NCBI GenBank assembly: GCA_023446675.1
Contig: JAEXPO010000334.1
Span: 1 to 5,558, forward strand
Direction: 5' to 3'
Length of the DNA: 5,558 bases
From: Bacillota bacterium
GTDB taxonomy: Bacteria > Bacillota > Clostridia > DSM-8532
A model generated the notes under the pieces. It did not search any database, had not been told where the DNA came from, and saw nothing but the letters and a program-made list of their open reading frames with translations. Positions within the stretch are counted from its first letter, which is position 1. Each line of letters starts with the position of its first letter. This document shows, piece after piece, positions 1 to 5,558 of the stretch. Both the position numbers and the translations under genes were made by a program.

Positions 1-256
1 TGTTAAAAGTGGTATTTCCGGTAAGTGCGGCATTCCAGTAGGCCTTAGAGCTTGCTTCACCCCCGGCGCCTTTTTGCGAGCGTATATTTCCTACCTCCGC
101 AACCTGAACCGTCATTTCAAATTTATCGTCCTGGTCGGCCTTGTCCAGAGCAATACCCATGACGATGGCTATTTCGTCCAGCTCTTTCCTGTTCCAGCAA
201 CCGCCAGCGCTTATGGCGAATGCGATAAGCAGCAGTGCCAAAAGAACCTTCTTCAT
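1..256 (-). CDS. gerC: GerC-family spore germination lipoprotein, N-terminal part (cut by window edge)
   Basis: This is the first 85 codons of a Ger(x)C-family protein, the lipoprotein subunit of germinant receptors in the spore inner membrane; the rest lies beyond position 1. The ATG at 256-254 is followed by a typical lipoprotein signal: MKK, a hydrophobic stretch (residues 4-17), then a lipobox ending A17-G18-G19-C20, where Cys20 would be lipidated. Directly after it comes the family hallmark C-W-N-R-K-E-L-D-E, then IAIVMGIALDK and a beta-strand-like segment (FEMTVQVAEV, about 46-55), as in GerAC and GerBC. The start lies 3 bp after the gerA stop, and its ribosome binding site is inside the gerA end, so the two genes are almost certainly cotranscribed and perhaps translationally coupled. 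The lipobox Ala at -3 is less usual than Leu but acceptable. The family call is secure. The specific paralogue (GerAC, GerBC, GerKC) and the germinant cannot be told. Confidence 0.9.
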   Translation of the reverse strand, partial: MKKVLLALLLIAFAISAGGCWNRKELDEIAIVMGIALDKADQDDKFEMTVQVAEVGNIRSQKGAGGEASSKAYWNAALTGNTTFN

Positions 257-259
257 GCC

Positions 260-1849
260 TTACCCCCCTTTGCCGGACGGCTCGTTTTTCACCTGCTGGC
301 GCTGAGGATTCTCTTTGGATAAGCCTTTTGGCCGCAGGATCATCCATGGCCACGGGAAACGAACGAAGGTATCCTTAAGATCAGTAACCCTGAGAGGCGC
401 AAAGGGTGCCATATAGGGAAGGCCAAAGGATTTGAGGGAAGCCAGGTGGATCATGATAAACAAAAGGCCCATGGCTATGCCGAAACCGCCCATTATGCCT
501 GCAAGGATAAGCAGAATAAACCGGATAATAGATCCGGCGTTGGCATGAAAGGGAACAACGAAGCTGGATACTGCCATGATGGCGACTACGATGACCATGG
601 GCGCGCCGATAAGGCCTGCAGAAACGGCAGACTCACCCATAACAAGGGCGCCTACGATGCTTATGGCCTGACCGATAGGCCGGGGGAGACGTACGCCTGC
701 TTCCTTCAATATTTCAAAAACGATCAGCATAACCGCGGCTTCAAGAACGGCGGGAAAGGGGACGCCCTCTGTGGCCGCAGCCATGGTGAATAAAAGGGGC
801 GTGGGAATGAGCTCCTGATGAAAGGTGGTAAGCGCCACATAAGAGGCAGGCGCAAGAATACTCAAAGCAAAGGCTATGGCTCTGAAAAACCGGAGCATAC
901 TGACAAAGTAAGGCCGAAAATAATAATCCTCAGAGGCTTGGAAGCCCTCCATAAAATAGGTGGGAGCGGTTAGCACAAAGGGGGTGCCGTCTACAAAAAT
1001 AGCGGCTCTTCCTTCCAGCAGCTTTGCTGCCACAACGTCCGGCTTTTCACTGTAACCAACCGTTGTAAAAATAGAGTAGGGGGCATCCTCAATATACTGT
1101 TCAACATAGCCCGACTCTAAAATAGCGTCGGTTTGTATAAGTCCGAGACGGTATTTGATTTTCTCAATCAGAGCCGGATCGGCTATATTTTTCAGGTAGG
1201 CTACGAAAACAGTTGTTTTCGTCTGCTTTCCCAGCTTAAGAGTATCGAGCACCAAATTACCGCTTTTAATTTTACGGCGCAGCATGGAGGTGTTAACTCT
1301 TACATTTTCAGTAAAACCTTCCCTGGGGCCTCTTATAACCGATTCGGTTTTTGGCTCTTCAACAGCCCGCTGCTCCCAGCCCTTGCACTCGATGACAAGT
1401 GCTTCCTTGCAGCCGTCAACTAAAAGGCCTCCGTTTCCGTCCAGACCCCCCATAACCAGCGCGTCAAACGTTGCGGCTTCCGTAAGCCCGCCTATAATCA
1501 GCCTGTGGTTTTTAATTTCTTTCATAATATCGGCGGCAGCACGTTCGTGAGAAGGGCCCTGCCTTATATCAGACATGAGGCTGCGCAGGATTTGATCGTT
1601 TACTACGGAGGTATCCACAAGGCCGTCAATGTAAATTAAGGCACAGGGTATGCCGCCTTCACCGCCCAGATAAAACTCACGGACAATAAAGTCGCTGCTT
1701 CCTGAAAACATCCTTTTGAGTGTGCTTAAATTTTCTGAAAGCCTGGTATTCAGCGGCCCGGAGGAAGACTTTCCATCACTCTTTCTCCCCTGTTCATTGG
1801 TATTCCGGGTTGCCAGGAACTGAAGCTTTTGCCAAAGAAACCGGAACAT
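260..1849 (-). CDS. gerA: GerA-family spore germinant receptor membrane subunit (GerABKA), 529 aa
   Basis: This is the A subunit of a nutrient germinant receptor of the spore inner membrane, which acts with B (permease-like) and C (lipoprotein) subunits to trigger germination. The protein is full length for the family. The N-terminal soluble region (about 1-315) carries the typical IYIDGLVD (72-79), PKTESVIRGPREGFTENVR (166-184), RRKIK (191-195), YVEQYIED (248-255) and LLEGRAAIFVDGTPFVL (277-293) blocks. The C-terminal membrane region holds hydrophobic helices at roughly 321-342, 365-381, 394-412, 414-435 and 441-470. It contains FHQELIPTPLLF (343-354), EGVPFP (361-366), EAGVRLPRPIGQA (383-395) and SFGLPYMAPFAPL (474-486), and ends in a basic hydrophilic tail. 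AGGAG lies 6 nt upstream of the ATG, supporting this start. It is the first gene of the operon with gerC. Forespore (sigma-G) expression is known for such operons, but only a weak promoter match is visible here. The ligand cannot be inferred. Confidence 0.96.
   Translation of the reverse strand: MFRFLWQKLQFLATRNTNEQGRKSDGKSSSGPLNTRLSENLSTLKRMFSGSSDFIVREFYLGGEGGIPCALIYIDGLVDTSVVNDQILRSLMSDIRQGPSHERAAADIMKEIKNHRLIIGGLTEAATFDALVMGGLDGNGGLLVDGCKEALVIECKGWEQRAVEEPKTESVIRGPREGFTENVRVNTSMLRRKIKSGNLVLDTLKLGKQTKTTVFVAYLKNIADPALIEKIKYRLGLIQTDAILESGYVEQYIEDAPYSIFTTVGYSEKPDVVAAKLLEGRAAIFVDGTPFVLTAPTYFMEGFQASEDYYFRPYFVSMLRFFRAIAFALSILAPASYVALTTFHQELIPTPLLFTMAAATEGVPFPAVLEAAVMLIVFEILKEAGVRLPRPIGQAISIVGALVMGESAVSAGLIGAPMVIVVAIMAVSSFVVPFHANAGSIIRFILLILAGIMGGFGIAMGLLFIMIHLASLKSFGLPYMAPFAPLRVTDLKDTFVRFPWPWMILRPKGLSKENPQRQQVKNEPSGKGG
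263..270 (-). promoter_or_regulatory. Ribosome binding site of gerC, inside the gerA 3' end
   Basis: On the minus strand AAGGGGGG precedes the gerC ATG, with 6 nt between the G run and the start codon. It overlaps the last sense codons of gerA, just before its TAA, which supports the chosen gerC start and suggests coupled translation. The six-G run is purer in G than the usual AGGAGG. Confidence 0.6.
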
Positions 1850-1855
1850 CTGCTT

Positions 1856-1863
1856 CTCCTTCT
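1856..1863 (-). promoter_or_regulatory. Ribosome binding site of gerA
   Basis: AGAAGGAG on the minus strand, with 6 nt between AGGAG and the ATG at 1849-1847. It fixes the gerA start over any internal ATG. Confidence 0.8.
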
Positions 1864-1879
1864 AACTCTCTTTTCCTGG

Positions 1880-1908
1880 ATTATTGCCTTTAACAGAGGA
1901 TTTATTCA
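1880..1908 (-). promoter_or_regulatory. Weak candidate promoter of the gerA-gerC operon
   Basis: On the minus strand TGAATA (1908-1903) is followed after 17 bp by AATAAT (1885-1880). TGAATA resembles the -35 of forespore sigma-G/F promoters, and AATAAT matches 5 of 6 bases of a sigma-A -10, but the -10 does not fit the sigma-G CATNHTA pattern well. The position, just upstream of the ribosome binding site with a short leader, is plausible. The region is AT-rich, so a chance match is quite possible. Confidence 0.22.
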
Positions 1909-1967
1909 GATAAAGTCATTGCCGGGAAAAGGGAGAGGGGTAAGTCCTTATGTATGTATTTTTATAA

Positions 1968-2002
1968 AGGTATCAACATCTAAAAAAAGTTATGTGATAC
2001 CT
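1968..2002. repeat. Inverted repeat able to form a hairpin
   Basis: AGGTATCA (1968-1975) and TGATACCT (1995-2002) are perfect inverted 8-bp arms. Three more pairs, CAT (1977-1979) with ATG (1992-1994), can extend the stem if A1976 is bulged, leaving a 12-nt A-rich loop (1980-1991). No T-run follows on either strand, so it is not a normal intrinsic terminator. It could be a regulator-binding palindrome, or an RNA hairpin in a leader of the gerA transcript if that starts upstream of it. Confidence 0.5.
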
Positions 2003-2013
2003 GAAAAAATTGC

Positions 2014-2089
2014 ATTGTTGTAAATAGTGTGATTGTACTAACATATAAAGATGGATCCTGGAGGATGGATTTAATACTTCATTGTTCTA
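2014..2089 (+). repeat. Three direct copies of ATTGTNNTA
   Basis: The copies are ATTGTTGTA (2014-2022), ATTGTACTA (2032-2040) and ATTGTTCTA (2081-2089), starting 18 and 49 bp apart. The last two continue similarly (ACAT after one extra A in the second copy, CAT in the third). They lie 60-140 bp upstream of the galactosidase start. Direct repeats of this sort are typical of AraC-family activator sites, and the downstream YesM-type kinase implies such an activator. That link is inference, and short AT-rich repeats can occur by chance. Confidence 0.35.
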
Positions 2090-2137
2090 CATGAATTGCC
2101 AATTTTGGTTTATTCCTTTTTCTATAAATTGAAAATC

Positions 2138-2142
2138 AGGAG
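2138..2142 (+). promoter_or_regulatory. Ribosome binding site of the GH42 gene
   Basis: AGGAG lies 8 nt upstream of the ATG at 2151. It supports this start rather than the in-frame ATG of residue 12 (2184), and so supports the roughly 24-residue N-terminal extension before the conserved domain. Confidence 0.8.
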
Positions 2143-2150
2143 AAGAAGCT

Positions 2151-4256
2151 ATGAAAGACGAGGCTATTACAAGCAAAGCGGGGATGTGCTGGTCTGCCGG
2201 AACTACAGAAACAGGGGCGTTACGCCTGTCTGAAATTCTCCATGGAGGAGATTATAATCCGGATCAGTGGTTAAACCATCCGGATATTCTTGAGGAAGAT
2301 ATCCGTCTGATGAAGAAGGCCTTTGTAAACTGTGTGTCCCTGGGGATTTTTGCATGGGCAAAACTGGAACCGGAAGAAGGCCGGTATGAATTTGAATGGC
2401 TGGAAGCAATTATACAGAAGCTATATGAAAACGGCATTTACACTATTTTGGCAACGCCTACCGCTGCTATGCCCCAATGGCTGACTGAAAAATATGAGGA
2501 AGTGATGCAGGTTGATGAGTACGGACTTCGAAATCTTCCTGGAAACCGGCATAACTTCTGCCCCAGCTCACATGTGATGCGGGAAAAAATGAGACAAATG
2601 AACAGAGGTCTGTCAAAACGTCTGGGCAGCCATCCAGGTGTTATTGCATGGCATATTTCAAATGAATACGGCGGGAACGGCAGGGATTCATCCTGCCATT
2701 GTCCTTTATGCCAGGATTCTTTCAGAAGCTGGCTGAAGGAAAAATATGAGACTCTGGATGCGCTTAACCATGCGTGGTGGACAAGCTTCTGGAGTCATAC
2801 GTATACGGACTGGAAACAAATTCGCAGTGCCTCTGCGCGAGGAGAAAATCTGCTGCATGGGTTAAACCTGGACTGGAAACGCTTTGTGAGCCGGCAGCTT
2901 CTGGCTTTCTGCAAGGAAGAGATACAAGCGGTAAGACAGTATAGTAATTTGCCGACAACGGTCAACATGATGGGCTTTTTCAAGCATCTCAACTATTTTG
3001 AATGGGCCCGGGAGGTAGATATTATTTCCTGGGATTCATACCCGAGCTGGCACAGCGAAAAGGATGAAATAGGGGTGGCAGTGGCGGCCGCCGCGCAGCA
3101 CAGTATGATGCGCAGCTTTAAAAAGGCCCCCTTTCTCTTAATGGAAAGTACGCCGTCTTTTGTTAATTACAAGCCCAAGAACACACTGAAACGGCCGGGA
3201 CTTCATTCCCTTTCCTCCCTCCAGGCCATCGCCCATGGCTCCAACAGCGTGCAGTATTTTCAGTGGCGCAAGAGCAGAGGGTCTTGCGAGAAATTTCACG
3301 GTGCTGTCATAGACCATAAAAACAATGAAAACACACGAGTATTCCGTGACGTGACGGAGGTTGGAAAACGGTTGAAGGCCCTTTCAGACAGGCTATACAA
3401 CACCTGCAATCAAGCAAAAGTAGCTATTGTGTACGACTGGGAAAACAGATGGGCCATGGAGGATGCCTACGCTGTGGAATATCCCATGGATTACACCGCA
3501 TTGTTTTTATCCTATTATCGGCCGCTTTGGGAAATGGGAATTGATGCGGATGTCCTTGACATGAAAGGGGAGCTTGACGGATACAGGCTTGTGATTGCAC
3601 CCCTTAACTATATGTACCGGGGAGATTATGCCGATAGAGTCCGTCGTTTCGTGGAAGCCGGCGGGTGCTATGTGACAACCTACTGGAGCGGTGAGGTGGA
3701 TGATACGGATCTGTGCTTTTTGGGAGGGCATCCCCTTCGGGATGTGCTGGGTATACGTACGGAGGAAATTGATGCGCCGGGGGATTATTACAAAAACCAG
3801 GTGGAATACGCCGGAAGCTGTTATAATGTGACGGGGCTGTGCGGACTGGTCCATGCCCAAGGAGCTAAAGTGCTGGCAACCTACAAGACGGATTTCTTTA
3901 AAGGCTTTCCTGCTCTTACCGAAAACACCTTTGGAAGGGGGAAGGCCTATTACATAGCCTCTCAGAATGAGAATGCGTTTATAAGAGCTGTTTATGAAGA
4001 AATTTTTGAACAAGCCGGTATGAACTGCGGTTTTAAGGCAGAGCTAGGGGAAGGCGTGACAGTAGCCTGCCGTACAGGTGAAAGAATAAAGATCTGGTTT
4101 TTGCAGAATTTTAACCGTGACAGCGCTGTGGTTAAGCTTAAAGGTGTTTACAGGGATATGGAGACACAAGAGGTGCTTGAAGGAGATATAAAACTGGAGG
4201 CTTTTACATGCCTGATTCTTGAAGAAGCAGCTTCTACGGGGGAATTTCTCAATTAA
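2151..4256 (+). CDS. GH42 beta-galactosidase (YesZ/GanA-like), 701 aa
   Basis: This enzyme removes terminal beta-linked galactose from oligosaccharides by a retaining mechanism. It has no signal peptide, so it should act in the cytoplasm on imported sugars. The TIM-barrel domain (about 28-410) opens with LHGGDYNPDQW (30-40) and VSLGIFAWAKLEPEEG (62-77). The acid/base Glu172 lies in WHISNEYGG and the nucleophile Glu332 in LLMESTPS. Cys137, Cys182, Cys184 and Cys187 match the zinc-binding cysteines of the family. HAWWTSFWSHTYTDW (207-221), HGLNLDWKRF (236-245) and QYFQWRKSRGSCEKFHGAV (368-386) are also typical. A trimerisation domain (about 422-620) and a small C-terminal beta domain (about 635-695) follow. 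Length is close to the usual 650-700. A loop of about five extra residues (176-181) separates NEYGG from the cysteine cluster compared with B. subtilis GanA as I recall it. Cotranscription with the kinase gene 29 bp downstream is likely. The actual substrate (galactan, rhamnogalacturonan side chains or other galactosides) is not decidable. Confidence 0.96.
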   Translation: MKDEAITSKAGMCWSAGTTETGALRLSEILHGGDYNPDQWLNHPDILEEDIRLMKKAFVNCVSLGIFAWAKLEPEEGRYEFEWLEAIIQKLYENGIYTILATPTAAMPQWLTEKYEEVMQVDEYGLRNLPGNRHNFCPSSHVMREKMRQMNRGLSKRLGSHPGVIAWHISNEYGGNGRDSSCHCPLCQDSFRSWLKEKYETLDALNHAWWTSFWSHTYTDWKQIRSASARGENLLHGLNLDWKRFVSRQLLAFCKEEIQAVRQYSNLPTTVNMMGFFKHLNYFEWAREVDIISWDSYPSWHSEKDEIGVAVAAAAQHSMMRSFKKAPFLLMESTPSFVNYKPKNTLKRPGLHSLSSLQAIAHGSNSVQYFQWRKSRGSCEKFHGAVIDHKNNENTRVFRDVTEVGKRLKALSDRLYNTCNQAKVAIVYDWENRWAMEDAYAVEYPMDYTALFLSYYRPLWEMGIDADVLDMKGELDGYRLVIAPLNYMYRGDYADRVRRFVEAGGCYVTTYWSGEVDDTDLCFLGGHPLRDVLGIRTEEIDAPGDYYKNQVEYAGSCYNVTGLCGLVHAQGAKVLATYKTDFFKGFPALTENTFGRGKAYYIASQNENAFIRAVYEEIFEQAGMNCGFKAELGEGVTVACRTGERIKIWFLQNFNRDSAVVKLKGVYRDMETQEVLEGDIKLEAFTCLILEEAASTGEFLN

Positions 4257-4270
4257 AGGAATTGGATATC

Positions 4271-4275
4271 AGGAG
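4271..4275 (+). promoter_or_regulatory. Ribosome binding site of the sensor kinase gene
   Basis: AGGAG sits in the 29-bp gap after the GH42 stop, 10 nt before the ATG at 4286. The short gap and the absence of a terminator there support one operon. Confidence 0.7.
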
Positions 4276-4285
4276 TTAAGTCATA

Positions 4286-5558
4286 ATGAAAAGTTTCTTT
4301 AAAAGAAATAGCAGTATAAAATCAAATGTTAAAATGACTTTGATTACAGTAAGCATCCTGTTTACTTTGCTGTGTCTTTTTATTAATTGGTCAACCCAAA
4401 AGCTCCTGATTTCCAATGTAAACGAGTATACCGAAATTACTTCTCAAAAACTGGAAAATCAACTGGAATATCTTTATGACAAGATGCAGACCTTTTGTAT
4501 GAGCCTTACCGGGGATGAAAATATAAGAAAGCTTATGTCTCTTGCCTTTTCGCAGAAATCCATTTATGTGAATCCGGCCACTGAAATGTTTACCTACTAT
4601 AAAATTCTGGACCCGAGTATAGTTGATATTTCGTTGGTAAATGAGGATTTGCATTATACCACAATGTATTCGGATGAAGCTTTGGATGAATTGCATGAAA
4701 TGAGCAAAACAAAGCTTTTTCAGTGGCTGGGTGTGAGCAAATCAAGCTTCCGTTCAGCGGTTCGGAAGCCCAGTATGCTTTTATACAGCGGACAGGTAAT
4801 TGAAAATGGCGAAAATGTGGGCACGGTTGTTATTTCTGTGGATTCCACTTATTTCCAGATATCTGATGAAGAGGAAATGGATTCTTATTATCTTCTTGCC
4901 GATGAAAAGGGGGTATTGTTTTCTTTTAACAGCTCCTCTGAAGTGGCTCAGGAAATTTGGGAAGCATGGATTAAGCATGGCGGCGGGGACAGCAATGAAA
5001 TAAAAAATATAAAGGCAACGCCCTATTATATTCAATCCCGTTATTCCGCGGATATGGGCTGCTATCAAATAAGCACCCTGGATATTCGTAAAACAAATGA
5101 AAATATGAAAAATCTCTGGAGCCTTATCTGGGGAAGCGTAATAGTTGTTGTGCTATTTATGCTTTTCTTTTTTGGAATGATAAATAAAAGTGTATTAATT
5201 CCGTTGCATCATTTCCACGAAACAATAAAAAAAATCAGATCGCTTAAGCAGAGAAAGCTTGAAAAGGAGCTGCAATTACAAGGATGTTCTGAAATACAGG
5301 AGATTGGTGCCGAGTTCAACGGCATGATGACAGATATTGAAGGGTTAAACCGTAAAATATTTAATACGGCCACCGATTTATATGAAATGAAGGTAAAGAT
5401 GCAGGAAGCGGAGTTATCCTTTTTAAGAAGCCAGATTGATCCCCACTTTTTATATAATACCCTGGAGGTCTTAAGAAAAAAAGCTCTTGAGCGAAAGGCC
5501 CCGGAAATAGCGCAAATGGCTGTGGATATGGGTAATATATTCCGGTACAGCATTAAAG
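4286..5558 (+). CDS. YesM-family sensor histidine kinase, N-terminal 424 residues (cut by window edge)
   Basis: This is a membrane sensor kinase of the LytS/YesM type (His_kinase family), which normally phosphorylates a YesN-like AraC-type response regulator controlling carbohydrate uptake and degradation genes. The frame is open from the ATG at 4286 to the window end. A basic N-terminus is followed by a first membrane helix (about 17-35) and an extracellular sensing region of about 240 residues (36-276), as in Cache-like YesM sensors. The second helix (277-299) leads to a HAMP-like linker (about 300-356) and a coiled segment. The family hallmark FLRSQIDPHFLYNTLEVLR (379-397) has His387 as phospho-acceptor, and the fragment ends in NIFRYSIK (417-424). 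The ATP-binding N and G boxes lie beyond the window, so catalytic integrity cannot be judged. The position after a GH42 gene suggests a galactoside-related signal, which is inference. The gene looks more AT-rich than the germination genes. Confidence 0.93.
   Translation, partial: MKSFFKRNSSIKSNVKMTLITVSILFTLLCLFINWSTQKLLISNVNEYTEITSQKLENQLEYLYDKMQTFCMSLTGDENIRKLMSLAFSQKSIYVNPATEMFTYYKILDPSIVDISLVNEDLHYTTMYSDEALDELHEMSKTKLFQWLGVSKSSFRSAVRKPSMLLYSGQVIENGENVGTVVISVDSTYFQISDEEEMDSYYLLADEKGVLFSFNSSSEVAQEIWEAWIKHGGGDSNEIKNIKATPYYIQSRYSADMGCYQISTLDIRKTNENMKNLWSLIWGSVIVVVLFMLFFFGMINKSVLIPLHHFHETIKKIRSLKQRKLEKELQLQGCSEIQEIGAEFNGMMTDIEGLNRKIFNTATDLYEMKVKMQEAELSFLRSQIDPHFLYNTLEVLRKKALERKAPEIAQMAVDMGNIFRYSIK

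Larger units (their letters stand above)
1850..2150. other. Divergent intergenic region between the germination and galactosidase operons
   Basis: These 301 bp separate two divergent start codons and must contain the promoters of both operons unless they are read from further away. A plus-strand open frame at 1829-2023 has no good ribosome binding site or recognisable product, and its 5' end overlaps the gerA start, so I do not call it. The region is AT-rich in its right two thirds. It contains a hairpin-forming inverted repeat, three copies of ATTGTNNTA, and a TATAAA at 2044-2049 that could be a plus-strand -10 element but has no good -35 at 16-19 bp. That pattern would suit an activator-dependent promoter. 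No clear catabolite-repression (cre) site and no terminator with a T-run were found. Confidence 0.6.

Noticed and set aside
446..793. Plus-strand open frame of 115 codons
   Set aside because: It lies wholly antisense to the strongly conserved gerA membrane region, and its translation is rich in charged and polar residues with no recognisable domain.
1829..2023. Plus-strand open frame of 64 codons in the divergent spacer
   Set aside because: Its start lies inside gerA on the opposite strand, no good ribosome binding site precedes it, and the product resembles no family. It also crosses the inverted repeat.
2018..2049. Sigma-A promoter TTGTAA (2018-2023) with TATAAA (2044-2049)
   Set aside because: The spacer is 20 bp, too long for a normal sigma-A promoter. 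TATAAA is kept only as a possible activator-dependent -10 in the spacer description.
2065..2094. Possible leader peptide of 9 codons (ATG after GGAGG)
   Set aside because: GGAGG touches the ATG with no spacer, which is too close for efficient initiation, and no attenuator-like structure follows.
2096..2126. TTGCCA (2096-2101) as -35 of a plus-strand promoter
   Set aside because: The -35 is good, but no acceptable -10 sits 16-19 bp downstream; the nearby TATAAA (2123-2128) is 21 bp away and almost on top of the ribosome binding site.
3507..4013. Minus-strand open frame of 168 codons
   Set aside because: It is antisense to the middle of the GH42 gene, whose family motifs are continuous through the region; no ribosome binding site or family is evident.
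4391..5068. Minus-strand open frames of 101 and 95 codons
   Set aside because: They are antisense to the sensor kinase, whose plus-strand frame is continuous with clear membrane helices and the His387 motif.

Overview
The window comes from an endospore-forming Firmicute, most likely a Clostridia-class anaerobe (Lachnospiraceae or a relative) and less likely a Paenibacillus/Bacillus-type organism. This rests on a GerA/GerC spore germinant receptor pair, strong AGGAG ribosome binding sites, and a GH42 beta-galactosidase next to a YesM-type sensor kinase. Genus cannot be fixed from the sequence alone.

Left part (1-1849, minus strand): the first two genes of a spore germinant receptor operon. 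A complete GerA-family membrane subunit (1849 to 260) is followed after 3 bp by a GerC-family lipoprotein (starts at 256, runs off the left edge). No GerB permease subunit lies between them; if present in this operon it would be beyond the left edge.

Middle (1850-2150): a 301-bp divergent intergenic region with no convincing gene. It holds an imperfect hairpin with perfect 8-bp outer arms (1968-2002), three copies of an ATTGTNNTA motif (2014-2089), and only weak promoter-like hexamers on either strand.

Right part (2151-5558, plus strand): a sugar-utilisation operon. A complete, intracellular GH42 beta-galactosidase (2151-4256) is followed 29 bp later by the first 424 codons of a YesM-family sensor histidine kinase (4286 to the right edge). 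In this family the kinase normally works with a YesN-type AraC response regulator that controls transport and degradation genes for plant or host oligosaccharides. That partner and any ABC transporter are expected downstream, outside the window.

The two halves are functionally unrelated and divergently transcribed. I see no mobile element, CRISPR array, RNA gene or clearly novel multi-gene system. The most interesting unexplained structure is in the intergenic region.
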